NCBI GenBank assembly: GCA_008973525.1
Contig: WACJ01000100.1
Location: forward strand, 620,001-684,000
From: Stenopsyche tienmushanensis
Taxonomy: Eukaryota > Arthropoda > Insecta > Trichoptera > Stenopsychidae
Direction of reading: 5' to 3'
Length of the DNA: 64,000 bases
Positions 49,930 to 62,515 of this stretch are shown here, in pieces. The notes beneath the pieces are model-generated. The model was given only the letters and a program-made list of their open reading frames with translations. It did no database searches and had not been told where the DNA came from. How positions within the stretch are numbered: position 1 is the stretch's first letter; every line of letters starts with the position of its first letter. A program made the position numbers and the translations under genes.

Positions 49930-49992
49930 AATTCTGATTAAAGATTCCAAAAATCGGTCCAATATTTGTACGCATTTGTCTTGTCTTTGTTG
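49930..49992 (+). repeat. Low-copy repeat, first copy
   Basis: GATTAA-GATT-C followed by AAATCGGTCCAATATTTGTACGC then TTGTCTTG is matched at 59517-59600 by a similar stretch with CCAATATTTGTACGC intact. Only two copies were noticed in the window. The class is unknown; it may be an old interspersed repeat. Confidence 0.4.
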
Positions 49993-50354
49993 GATATAAT
50001 TTTGGATATGAAAACCATCGAAAATTATTGATTATAACATTACATTGGACTTCTTCATGGTCCTTTAATCCCAGTTTTAAATTATTTCGATAGCTCATCA
50101 CCGGTTAATTTAATATCAAAGTTGATCGTAAACTTTACAGAATGTAACTTTTTAATGACTCGAACATCTTTAGATCAAAGGCTCGTTGAACAAAACTGTA
50201 CACGACAGCAAGAAATATCACAAGGTAGCAATTAAAATCGAGACCTTATTCAAAATTTCGATTTCTAAATAGATATAATTATAATTTACCAAGTATTGGT
50301 ATAGTGGGTTAGATCCTAGATTCTTATTTTAAAAGTTTGGGTTAAAAATTGGTA

Positions 50355-50498
50355 ACGGTTCGATCTCGCTCGGTCTCGGTCCGGTCAAATATTCTCATAC
50401 AAAAAATGGGATTGGAAAGATCCGATAGTGTGAATACTCTGATTGTTTCTTGTGTAAGAATATTTGATCGGATCGGGATCGGAGCGAGATCGAACCGT
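50355..50498. repeat. Imperfect 42-bp inverted repeat, MITE-like
   Basis: The left arm 50355-50395 (ACGGTTCGATCTCGCTCGGT then CTCGGTCCGGTCAAATATTC) and right arm 50457-50498 are reverse complements apart from a few mismatches and a one-base gap, around a 61-base loop. The arms are rich in GATC/CGATC and far more G+C-rich than the surroundings. The right side continues GTGTGGATCGGGCCT, which may belong to the same element. It looks like a foldback or MITE-type transposon. Confidence 0.8.
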
Positions 50499-53400
50499 CA
50501 ATGGCACCATAGTGTGGATCGGGCCTTAATTAGTTAGCCGGGTGGCAGTCGAAGTGAAAGGGGGTTTAGTGGGTAAAAATCTCACACTACCACCAGAATG
50601 GTGGTGTCTTTTGAAGATTCCCCCCTTCGCAAAAAAAACTCTGATTTATTGATTTGCGATAATAATTGTATAATTATTTTAAAAAAATATGATTTTTCCA
50701 TTCACTCATATATCCTCCCTTACTTATAAAAAGAAGAAATAATAATGAGTGAATAATTAGTTGAAAAAGGGCATTTATTTGTTCAGGGGAAATTATTTTT
50801 TTTTATAAAAGGTAGCCCTGCCCTCAAACAAGTAAGAACATATAAACAATAAATACAATTTTGGTAGTTTTATATATAATACATGAGCTATGTTTATGCT
50901 GAATTTTCTTAAAACGAGATTGTCGTCGGCCGAAAAAAATATTTTCGACGTATTCTTCCGCAGGAGGGTTGCTCCCTGCTTTTTAATATTAAAAACGCCA
51001 TGAGATAACATACAAGTGAGATACATACATATTCATACGGGGCTATATTTGAAGTACGAAAAGGGATTTTATCGTCATGCCAGGACTTGTGTTCGTTATA
51101 AAATTTTTGAATGGCCGAAAACAAAATTTCTCCACGGCCGCCGGAAACAAAGGGACTTCCTCTTTTGATACATCTTCCGCACGCTTGTTTTCCCAACTTT
51201 AATTATTCAGGTTAAGTGGGGGTTTGCCTACTTTTCACCCCCCTAGCCAGTGCTTAATTTCGCCTCACAAGGTTTTTTCATGTCGAATGAATAAAATTTG
51301 TACGCATAATTAGATAAGCATGCCCGGGAAATACGATCTGGACGTATATCTGCACTTTAATTTCCTTCCTCATACAATTACCGTATCTTTTTTATTAATT
51401 TATTAATTCTTGGATAATAGAGGCAGTACTATTTGTTTCCATGTTAGATATAAAATGGTTCAATTGTACATTTCTCATTATCTTTTTTCGGAGAAAAACA
51501 CCTTATCAGAAACTAACTATCTTGAAAATGTATCATGCAAATCTAAAAAAGCTATAGTTATGAAATGTTGATCCTGATTTATTTTGAAATTTGTTTGGAG
51601 ATTGAAATCATTCTTAGAATATTAAATCATGATTTCATTGCTCTTTTTCTAAACATCCACAGATGGTTGTCATTCTTGTTAAGTAAACTCCTAGGAAATT
51701 TTGAAATCGACTAATGATTAAAAATTCAATAAATATTTGGTAAGTTTGTCGTATTTATAACACATCCATTCTCCGAAATATATTAAATTGCCGATAAATT
51801 TATCTATGTTTACTGATATTACCCTCAACTGCAATCTTGTGTTATCAAATTCTAAATAAATAGAAAAATTCTTAATCATTTATAGAGGTAAGGTTAGTTA
51901 TTATTTTTTAAAGATATATTAGATTTAATCGATTAAAAAAATATAACACAAATTTAAGAGTAGAAGGAGAATTGTCAAGTTATTATAACTCAACAAGTCT
52001 ATAAGATATTTTTACGGAATTGCGTAAAAGCGACTCCAAATGAAGAAGAAAAAAGTTTAAAGTGAAAACAATCCTATGAACTTATTGAGTGATAAGTTAC
52101 GTTATAAGACCAGATATTAGCCCAAAGTCGTTAAAATTAATTAAATGGAAAATTGTTGTATAGAAAACAAATAGAGATATGGAGATGTCCTGAGTAGCAG
52201 AGGATACAGGCATTTTAGAAATAGCAGTTTTGTGCAGTATTTATGAAAAACAGTTCCTGAGAATTTGAATTTGGTTTCAAAGAGACACTTGATGAAATCA
52301 TGTCAAATATACTTGGAGTTACTTATCGAGAATCCCGATAATTTTTTTACGCTTTGTGGAAAAATACAAAACTCGTGATGTTTATAGAGATATTGAGTCC
52401 ATGCACTAAAAATAAGACTTCAAATACTCATAAATAATAGATAAACCTGCCGGAAAGTATATAGTAAAATAGAATAGAATACTATTGTGACAGGATTTTA
52501 ACAACAAGCTAAAATAGACAATAATTTATATGTGAGGTACCATTAAAAAAATCCTCAAAAGTGTATTGCTCTTGCGTGATAATCCACCATTGCAAATGTT
52601 TGGCAAGTTCAGGTTGTCAACACCATCGTGAGCCCCAACAATAACTATCCATCATGCAATCTAACCATAGTTTCATCAGATTCCTTTCTATTTTGAATTT
52701 AGAAACGAATCATTAAATAGATACGTTTATTGAATGGCAAACAAGTAAAAAGCTAAATTGCTTCTATGGAATTGGTCTGATTTATAAATGTACCACGACA
52801 GACGCTCAATGTTAAAGACTAACCACTTATCAACACATATAAAAATGATTAAAAAACGCTTGTAAAAATGAAGTATACTTAATATTTGGCAATTAATTCT
52901 ATATTCAGCAGTATTATTTTTATATAATAAACCCAATATTTTCATATATTTTTGGTGATTTAAAACCAATTTTAACAATTGTATCGACGTTTAATGGGAA
53001 TATTAATACTTTACATGTGCAGTATCAGTGCTTTGTAATATTTTAGCTTATCATGTAATTATTGCACATATAGCGCCATATCCTGTTTAGGGAAACAATC
53101 AGGATTATCAAGTTCATAATATTAAAACTGTTAGTCACTGTACTCGATGTATCCAAATTTGTATTTGCGCAAATTTTGAATAATCAATATATTGTGCAAA
53201 TATATCGAACGTAAGGAATATCGAGGGCCCGCTGTAGGACTGTAATAAAAGTCAAATAAAATGCATATCTTCGCCGAGTATTCTCACCGTATTTATCTTG
53301 CTTTTGATATGTCAAAGAGAGCATTACAATGAAAGAGGCACGAATCTGAGGAGCGATAGAATTTAATATCTCGGCAAAGGAGCAACCCACGAAGATGATC

Positions 53401-55914
53401 TTTAGAAACTGTCTTTTGATGCTGATGTACCCCTCTTTGGAAATTGCGATCCCATTATTGTAATGGAAATGGAACGGAATGGAACGTATTTTTATTGCTT
53501 CTTTCTGCTCGCTTTATGGCGTCGGTGGACTGGTTGTAAATAAAAATTGCCAGAGAAATTCGCGATACAGTGAGGATCAATTTGGGGATCGTGTCCATTA
53601 ATTCTGCGGATTGGCCGTTTCGAGCGGGTTGCCATAATTCCGATTATTTATTGCCGCCATTTTCGGGACGAAAGTGAATGGATAATGGGTATAAAGGTCT
53701 AGGCAAAATATCGCCAGGTCGCCAAATATGCTCTGTCATACGGGGGCAGTTGATGACATGGAATTCCTCTTTGTATTTTTTAACGCCCTTTAAAGTCAAA
53801 AATATTCAGAGGCAGCTTATTTTGCTGGAATTTGAACATTTTGTAAAACCCGGGTACGACGTAAAATGATCATCGATTCAAATTTGTCAAGCATCGTGGA
53901 TTATATAGTTGGGATTGAAAATATTTTCATCCTCGGTATTTGGCCTAGCGAAATTCCAGCCACAAGGACGGAGCATTTTTCTAAAAATAATACCCTCTAT
54001 TTTAAAACTGCCTAATCGAATTGGGGAGGATTTCCGTAGATATGACGTTGAAATCTAATTTTCTTCAGTTGAGGATTGAAATGCGTGTTATCGCTTACTA
54101 TACGCTGAACGCCCGGTTGTACATTTAAGCTTTATCGAGTTTTGCTAGAGTGCTTTAAAATCAGTAGCGCACCCTGATTTATGAGGGATGATATTAAATT
54201 TATACTATCGATCCATTGAATTTATAATTATTCCACGGGATAATGTTGATCAGTTGTCAGATGGCAGCGTCCTCATGCAACTTGCACCTTTAACAAAACC
54301 AATGCATGGAATAACACTAAAAAGGAAACTAATTTTTTTTTTAAAAAAACCAACTTTCATGAGGTCATTAGCGACTAGAGAGTCCCAGACAGTTTAAGTA
54401 CTCATGAATCCCGGGATTAATAAACGCAATCCCGAAAAATTCGGGATTGAAATTTTTATCTAACAGAAATCGTACACCTCACCAGCAGGTTGAAGGCTAC
54501 TAAGTCGAGACATTCTTGCCGAAATCTGGACGCTTGGAAACAGTGGCGTAACTACTAATTGGCGAGTTTAGGCGACGCCTAGAGGCAGTAACTGTCTAAC
54601 CGCAGTATAGATTTTTCAAATTGTTATATTAACAATTCCCTACCGGTGATGTATTTACTACACCTCGACTCTAATAATTGGAATATCGATATGAAATATA
54701 ATACATACGGGGCTCAGAATTTTTGTATTCCTCTGTAATATACTTACGAATCACATCAAAGTATTATAGTATATAAATATTCATCTGCAGCTACGGAAAT
54801 AAATATTTTGCCAAGAAATCGGTTTTAGTGAAATGTAGAATTGCGTTGCTTATGTTATCTTTCTTGATTGTTAGATCGCAGTAAATATTTAATTCTGAAT
54901 CAACTATATAGATAGAGATCTACTTTGTAATATAACTCCCCTTGCCCATATACGTGAACTGTTTATTATTGACCTTTGAGCTTGAATGGATGCAGTTAGG
55001 GTCTGTTAGGGCCTAAAATGTCCTTATTTATCCAAAATACATAACTTTCGCTGTGGATTATAATTATTTTTCACTAACAACGATTTTGGGCCTTTCTTGA
55101 GGTTCATTATCGAGATTCATATTACCAAAACGATATTTTTTGTATTATTCTCTTACAAGTTGATCCTTATCCAAAACACTTTTCATATTTCTACTTATTT
55201 TTGCTGTGTTGTATCTAAATTTGAACTCATGCAAAAAAATTAAGCGGAAATCATGTGTTGACACCATATAAATAGAAATATTGACTCCATATTTAAAGAT
55301 AATAGAAGATTACAGTATCTTTGTCAATTTCAAATAGTCGAACATGTAAAATATTGCACAGAATCTTTCTCAATCACAGTCTATCTGTGTTTAGGAAATG
55401 ACTTTAACTTAATTTTACAATGACTTACAAGCCATTTATAAAATAGTTAAATATTTGTATTAAATTAAATACTGCACGAACGTCACTGGATTGTCTCGTT
55501 TTTCCCGAAAACTCACGGAAACTAACGAGACATGGCTTATATGAACCGACCGGTTTATACAATTTCAATATATCTATATATTCAACCCCCTTGTGTATCA
55601 GCGTGGAATTCATTTCGCAGTATTTCATACTACGAACATTTCTATAATAAAAAACGAATATTTTTAATAGGAATAGCAACATATAGGATATTCACAAGTT
55701 CCCTTTATTTGAATCATCCTCGTCGAATATAACATTTGACAAATATTGTTAGTTGATCGTCCAAATATTGTTCTAATGTTTTCGTTTATAAGTTCGTTTT
55801 TATTATTATTTATTATCATTTTCATGCTCATCTTATGTATAAGATAAATTAAGTTCTCCACATTCAATGCCATGTATCATCCCGAATGCTATTAATTAAT
55901 TAAGGATGTTTTTC
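50499..55914. other. Downstream stretch, mostly unrecognised
   Basis: No exon is called. About 53400-53880 is G+C-richer with CG dinucleotides and no convincing frame, similar in texture to the upstream islands. A hAT-like terminus begins at 54541. Short minus-strand frames at 50793-51196 and 55425-55682 show no family signal. The rest is A+T-rich. Confidence 0.45.
54541..54590 (+). repeat. Possible hAT-type transposon terminus
   Basis: CAGTGGCGTAACTACTAATT is typical of hAT-family terminal inverted repeats, which often begin CAGTGGCG. It is followed by a small palindrome TAGGCGACGCCTA. No matching inverted end was identified nearby; a CAGTGGCGTGCGAT end exists on the minus strand at 61107 but differs after the first 9 bases. 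Confidence 0.4.
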
Positions 55915-56170
55915 TAGCCGTGGGGTGCGTGACTCCGCGGGCACCCCCCGGGGGCTATCTGGCATGGCGCCGAGGGGCGGAGGCACACTTCATGTGTTGC
56001 GTGGGGCACAGCTTCCCAGACGGACAGCGACATCGCACTCTTCGTTGTCTTCGTCAAAATACTTGGGATACCTCCTTGCCACCCTGTATTGGTGAGTGAA
56101 CAATGTGGATTTTCAGGGATCGCCAACCTTAAAAATGCATTTTGAGCTTTCAACTCCAGCATGAGAAACT
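55915..56170. other. G+C spike of unknown origin
   Basis: This 250-bp segment contains CCGCGGGCACCCCCCGGGGG and GGCGCCGAGGGGCGGAGGC, far above local G+C. It has one long minus-strand frame (56162 to 55914, 82 residues) with ELKAQNAFLRL and a Pro/Cys/His-rich end, but no recognised domain. It could be a fragment of a G+C-rich retrotransposon, given the LINE fragment 650 bp downstream, or transferred DNA. Confidence 0.5.
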
Positions 56171-56819
56171 TTGAGCCGGGCTGAAGCTCTAGGGGTAGTT
56201 GTCACGCAAAGGCAGCGAGAAACCATAAATTGGCTGAAAACTTCTTTCCAAGTAAAAGAGTTGGGAGCTTACATAGCAAGGATTATATTACAAGAGTATA
56301 ATATTTCTTAACGCCTAAATAATAAGCCATAAAATATGTGCATGTTCCAATATGTTTATCATTATAAATATTAATAAATATTTGCGTTATTTTAATCCTG
56401 TCTAGACCGAACGAAGATCTTAACATCCAAATAAACATATCTCTGATTAACTACTTTACAGGGAAAGTTTATGTATTCTTAGGTGATAACTTTATTTGTT
56501 GTATTTATCGTATTTGCATAAACTTTAATGAAGTATATCGCTCAAACGATTTGATACAGTGTATATTTGAAACCCATTTAATACTAAGAGTCAGTAATAT
56601 ATAACCTTTTCTTTACGGAGAGCACAAAGTCATAGTTTTAATAAATCAAAATGTATTGAATCATGTCAGTATAGTGCCATAGAACCAACACAAGCAACGA
56701 ATTTAAGCAACCAAATATCTCAAAGCAATTTATAATAAATGCCAAGCACTAAAAATCACTTCACAAGTTTTTAATAGATCATTAGAAAAAATATGCCACA
56801 ATGCCAAAATGAATATTGT
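56171..56819. other. A+T-rich stretch, nothing recognised
   Basis: No exon, repeat or RNA gene was recognised between the G+C spike and the LINE fragment. Confidence 0.5.
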
Positions 56820-57110
56820 TAATGCATTTAACATATATTGAAAGCAGGCCCATGCGGAGATCCGTTCATGGACGTAGACCATGTTCTGTGGACATGTCCG
56901 GGCATGGCGTTCCAATTGCGAGGCGCTATTTCGTTGTGTCAGCGGTCCAGAGTTTGGACCGGTTGAACTCGAAAACCTCGTGGCCACTCTTTCTAACTTT
57001 AGGGCGTTCAGGGCTTTCTGCCACAAATTTGGGGAAAAATGCTTTCCTAGGGCCTTCTATGATCTATTTATTATTATATTTGCGTATATTTATATATCAT
57101 ATAGCTAGTC
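56820..57110 (+). pseudogene. LINE (non-LTR retrotransposon) 3'-end fragment
   Basis: Near 56850-56905 the + strand reads PCGDPFMDVDHVLWTCPGM, matching the Cys-x2-x(n)-HVLW-x-CP knuckle that follows the reverse transcriptase in several LINE clades. After a frameshift, the frame from 56881 continues ENLVATLSNFRAFRAFCHKF, which resembles the last residues of such ORF2 proteins. Everything upstream of the knuckle is absent, as expected for a 5'-truncated LINE. The base composition is higher in G+C than its flanks. Clade not determined. Confidence 0.55.
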
Positions 57111-59516
57111 CTAGCTAGTTGTAAAAGTAGTGGAGAAAAAGCGGGTCTTTGTAGGACATGGTTTTAAAATGTTCGGTTTTTGCACTTTAGCGTGCACTTA
57201 TATTGTGTGGGCTGGCATGGTCCCGAATAACAGGGTCAATAAATAGCTCGGGTCAGTGGAGGTTGTAGATTGTAAGTTCATCTATAATTGGGAGCGGCGA
57301 GTAGCCATAAGAACGCTAGAGCTCGAGCAGGTCATATTTTATGCAGCTACCATCGAAGGTCGTTTAAATTCGAACTTAGTCATCGACATTATGAATTTAA
57401 TACATTTAACATGAGACATTTAATATCTAATAAAAAATAAATAAAGCAGTAATTAAAAATTTGCAATTATTTCATCTTTGAGTGGGTACATTTGTATCAT
57501 TAATGTAGTCGAATGAAAGATGATATAAGTATTTAACGTGGTTTTTTTTTAAATATTCGATCTCTAAATCCACACGCAAGATCTATCTAGAATGATCATG
57601 CAAACGAATGTAATATCAATCAAGTTAGTTGATCCAATATTTAATTCGTTGAAAAAAAAGTGTTTGAATATTTCGCAATGCGAGTGAGTGTAATATATTT
57701 CTAAGAAAAAACCGCGTAAATCAAGAATCGCGCAAATGGAAGGTAGGTGTTATTTATAACAGATGATCATTGGCGGTGCGTAATATATTTTTTGAGAGTA
57801 TTTTTAGGCGAAAAATTGTGCTAATAAAAATTGATTTACTGTTGTACAAGTCTCTAATGTATTACATGTTTATATGATCGTTTTGGGATATATCTATATT
57901 TTTGTACGAATTTGTTTTTCGATGACCGATTGTTTGGGATCCCTGTTGGTTGTCAGTACTAACACAACGCTCAGTTCATTCCTGTTGGGGTTTTCAGGCA
58001 GTCTTGACGCGTCTCGCATTTCAGTGCGAGTTGTTTTGTACAAATCAACAGTGAGTTTTAATTATTTTCTACAACGTTTTTTCTAATAAATTTGCAAAAT
58101 ATTCATAAATACAAAGCCAAATTTTCAAAATCGCGAAAATCGTGCGTGGAAAGTTTGCGAGAACAACAATGAAAATTGTCGAAACAGCTTCACCACGTGC
58201 TCGATACGTTCGCAACAAATTTGATCTGAAAACGTGATAGACTTTAGTTTATCTTTTTTATTATAACATTATCGATACTTTGATTTATTTATTTTCAGAC
58301 AAGTGTACTTGACTGTGTACGATTTTTCGTTTTTGTATCAAAATAGATTTGGACATTGAATCACGGAATGCGTGCACGTTGAAATGATTTACGGACATCA
58401 TATACGAAATTTGGGCTCTAAAAATGGGTCTCAATGTAAAATTTCATTGCTTGCCACACTTTGTTTATTGACCACCATGAAAAAAAACAAGTTTCAAGTT
58501 CACATAACTCGCATGGTTATATTTTTTAACATCCAATGTGTGTTCTTCTTGTTTATCACGAATAATATGGGTTATCAGTGTTAACTGTATCACCGAAATG
58601 TTTGCTCAATGTCCGTACATCAATATACATTACACAATGTACAAATAAAAACTATTTGATCGTATACAACATAAGTGCATTTGGAATTCGAATGGGTTCA
58701 ATATTAAATACAAGGTTTATCTCAGGTGTCATTATGGATCGAAATTGGTCATCAATTATTAGCAGAAGGGTTCCAAATTAAGTCCAGAACCCTTTCATCT
58801 CATTTAACTTTGTCCCATTTTATGCAGCGAGCCCTTACTCAGCATCAATATTAATAGGCACCCTCCAAATTTAAAATTTAATCACAAATAAACAACCCAA
58901 GCATCTCGCAAGGCACATGGTTTAATAAATTCTCAATTAGAACAAGCATTCATCAACACATGTATAAATATTTGAACAATTTACACAATAATTGCGCATA
59001 TTGATCATATTTTCGATCCCAGTGTTTCTCAATGCCTTTAAATATCCACAAATAGGCATGTAAAATTTCATAAACGCCACATATATCGTACTTAGCGCAG
59101 GTTGCCGGGGAAAGTTATATGACTTGTCGTATCTATGCAAATTTTAGATACAGGGGCGTGATGAATACGTCTCAAAGTTAGAAGGCCTTCCATGTGTACA
59201 TTCAATTCAACATATTGTATACATGAACGTATGGAGTACTTAAAATACACACACGTCTCATTTATGGGGGCTCTTCCCCCCCGTTTTGCTGATGGAAATA
59301 CAAGGGTAAATTTGCAGACATATTTTGACATGCTATCGTCACTTATTTTAGGCATTTTCGCTTAAACATTGTGTTTAGAGATTAAAAACGCCTGGAAGTA
59401 ATACGAAATGTCATGGGGTTCGTATATGGGAGGAATTAATGGATCAATAACGAATCGATATCAATTAATAAATCAAAAATATAGGCTTGAATTGTTAAAT
59501 AGTACCTCAAGTGCCT

Positions 59517-59600
59517 GATTAAGAATGTCATTAATCGATCCAATATTTGTACGCCTGTCAATTTTTGCCTTTATTAAGGGACATTTCTATCTTGTTGGTT
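59517..59600 (+). repeat. Low-copy repeat, second copy
   Basis: GATTAAGAATGTCATTAATC then GATCCAATATTTGTACGCCT corresponds to 49930-49992. Downstream parts share TTGTTGG but then diverge. Class unknown. Confidence 0.4.
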
Positions 59601-61084
59601 CAAAAATAATGGATTTTCTTCGTGTATCAAAAAAAAACTAATGTTTAAGAATACGTTCAGTAAATTTCAAGTCGATATAAATGAAATTCGCAAAGTTATA
59701 GGCAGACGAGAAAAAACTTTAAACGCGTTTTTCTCGAAACTACTTTTTCGAAGCTCATGGAAGTGCTCCCACACGCTCTAGACAAGTATTCTTTATGAAA
59801 TTTGGCACACATATGTATAATAAACGTCTTTATAGTGTAGACTACAATTATCTAAAAATATTCAAAAGTTTTTATTTAATTAACAAAAAACCACAAAAAA
59901 TGTTGATAAAAACACAAATTTTTCTTCGATTGCTCACTATTTATTTATTTTTTAATATTTCTTCTTAATTATAGTCTAAGCTATACACAATATTATACAA
60001 AGTAAAAACATTTTAATTTTTTTTACTTCAAATTACCTGTTCAGGACTTATGACTTCCATGATGAAGCATGTCATAGCCCGTCTATCGAAATACGTGGCT
60101 CCCCCATTCCAGTTTCGAGAGTTTCCAAATATTGCAACATTGTGATTTGCTTTCGTTCAAATTTGCATTCGTTTGTAGTTTAAAGTCGAAAAAAGATACA
60201 TATTTATTTGTAGCCCTGTCTTTCAACATATAAAAACGTATAATAAAAATTTTGCTAAGACGGTTTAATGCAATTTTAAATTTATGGCACTCTAAAAACA
60301 ATCAAACAACATAGTGTTTAAATATTTGATAGTAAATTCTCGATTGATTATCAATTTCATGGACTTGCTCCAATAGATTAATTTATGCAATCATTCAATC
60401 ATATTGTTATTACACCATGTATACAGAGAGTTTGTGTACAAATAAATCGCGTTTATTGATTTATTTTGATCTTATTTAATATATTCTATTAATTGATTAT
60501 TCCATCTTGTTAGACAGTCCATAGTTTTCTTGGATCAAAGCCCAAAATTATTAGCGTCTATAGACGCTGCACCCGAAGATTTGCAATGTATAGTTTTGCG
60601 CGCGTTATATCATACACATACAGTTACATAACAAACGATAAGATCTTAAACGTCGCTGGGAATACATTTTCCATCGTATTAATTTAGTTTGTATTGGTAC
60701 TCTGGTGTTACAAACAGGGAGTTTTCAGAAATTATCTAATTAATTTTATATATTGGTCTTATAAATTTTGGCACTCGCACAAATGTCGTTTGGCATCCAA
60801 ACATAATAAAATGTATGACTTTAAAATTAATTTATTTTTTCGCTGCATGTCGTATATTCAAATATGATTGTTAAATGCGATTGCTTTTATCAACTTGTCT
60901 CCGTGATACGCCAACATTTGCATCGTGTATTATCTCTAAAAAACGCGATAAACATATGGAATAGGAACTAATTGTTATATACATTTCAAGCAACGCTACA
61001 ATCAGTCAGGTAATACATTTAAAAAAAATGTCTTGTGTATTTTGATTTTCACTTTGTCGAAAAAATATATTCGTCATTTATTAT

Positions 61085-61107
61085 TTTTAATTTATCGCAC
61101 GCCACTG
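61085..61107 (-). repeat. Possible hAT-type terminus (minus strand)
   Basis: The reverse complement starts CAGTGGCGTGCGATAAATTA. CAGTGGCG is a common hAT terminal motif. No partner end was found, so this may be a remnant or a chance match. Confidence 0.25.
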
Positions 61108-62360
61108 GTTTTATTCATATGTGGCGTCATGGGAAATCCTTGGCTTTGTGTCCGCTTCTACCCCGACCGTTTCATTCATAAAGGATTAAAATAAAGTACG
61201 ACAAAAGGTCGCTAGTAGTACGTAACGATCTGTAAATATAAAACATTCATATCGCAAACTTCCTAGTGGCGCAACGGAATAGTGCGATTATAATGTGACA
61301 TGTAACGTCGGTTTAAAACCGAATATATCCATATATATTATATCAATATATCTCTAAACTTCAATCAATCTCAACATATTTATAATTGGGTGGTGCAATA
61401 AATGCGATTTTAATTAAATTTATCTAAATTCTAATAAATTTAATTTAATTAAAAATTAATATTTAAATATGTATACATAAGTTGATACATACATTTAGTA
61501 CCGTTTATCCTTAACCATATTGGCTATCCATCTTGTGTACAAACAGAAAAACCTCAATTTGATTGATTGCCTGCCTTTTAGCGATTAAAGCAATTACTTC
61601 TTTATAAATCCATATATTCAATCATTGTTTTCTACTCACTTTAGAATCATTTCTGACAGACTGTCGCATGAATTGTACGATAACGACAGCTTATCATAGT
61701 TCAAAGTGTTCCTTTTAGAGTAGAGTTCACATATGAAAAAACCACATATTTTCCCACATAATAATGGCTATCGATTGCAAGATGATGCTCATGTGCGTCA
61801 AATATGCGATGTGAGCACTATCCATACGAAGCATAAAATATTCGATATCTTTCAATACAAGTATGTGTATTTATTAGAATATATGAAAGGTAGACTTGCG
61901 AAATGTTATTTCTTAAATATGAGAAACATACAAAAACGAACGCAAGAAAGAAACGATAACGAAAATAAATTTCTCTTCGCCAAGTTGAATTTGAACCCAA
62001 TTGGCTTTCTTTGTTTACTTTGTTCAAAAGAAAGTCCTTCGGTACAATATTTTTCTATTTTTTCGCGAGATGAAAGTAAAATATACGCCCCCATCACATC
62101 GAAAAATCCTTGCCCGACGACAATTATATCTTAAAATTAAGTTTCGATGTACGTCATTCAATAACATTAACATTGCATCGATGCTGTCAAGTCTGTCCAA
62201 TGTTATTTGAATTTGGTGATAGGTAATATGCTACCCGTGTCAAATTTTGACAGTTGCTTGTCGATTTATTGTGAATGTAATATGTATAATAACATATAGT
62301 AAAGGTAACTATTATTTATTTACATCTATATATGATAAATAAATCTGTTTTTATCTTTTT

Positions 62361-62374
62361 GTTTCCATGGGAAC
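62361..62374. promoter_or_regulatory. RFX X-box-like palindrome
   Basis: GTTTCCATGGGAAC is a good match to the RFX X-box consensus, better than the related site at 17602, and shares the following GCTC. The nearby sequence shows no identifiable promoter or gene start. In insects such sites often control ciliary genes, but a functional claim here would be speculative. Confidence 0.3.
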
Positions 62375-62515
62375 GCTCCATAAACAGAAAGCGTGGTACT
62401 AGAATTCATAAGCGAGTTAATTTCCCTTTTGTAGTCTTAAATGTGAATCCTTTTTAAATGATGAATAAAGATTTTTTTGATAGAAAAAAATGAATATTAA
62501 TGAATATTGAATGTG

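Larger units (their letters stand above)
47691..50354. other. Downstream intron or flank
   Basis: Apart from the Helitron-like copy at 48359-48533, no feature was recognised. About 48000-48260 is slightly G+C-richer; its + strand frame (47961-48302) has no domain. Part of a low-copy repeat lies at 49930-49992. No convincing continuation exon, stop codon or polyadenylation context for the CUB gene was found. Confidence 0.45.
57111..62515. other. Downstream stretch, mostly unrecognised
   Basis: A Tigger-type terminal remnant is possible at about 57708-57745 (ACCGCGTAAATCAAGAATCG). The second copy of a low-copy repeat lies at 59517-59600, and a hAT-like end at 61085-61107 on the minus strand. 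A 133-codon + strand frame (61733-62134) is discussed as a finding; it has no recognised domain. No exon of the CUB gene was found. Confidence 0.4.
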
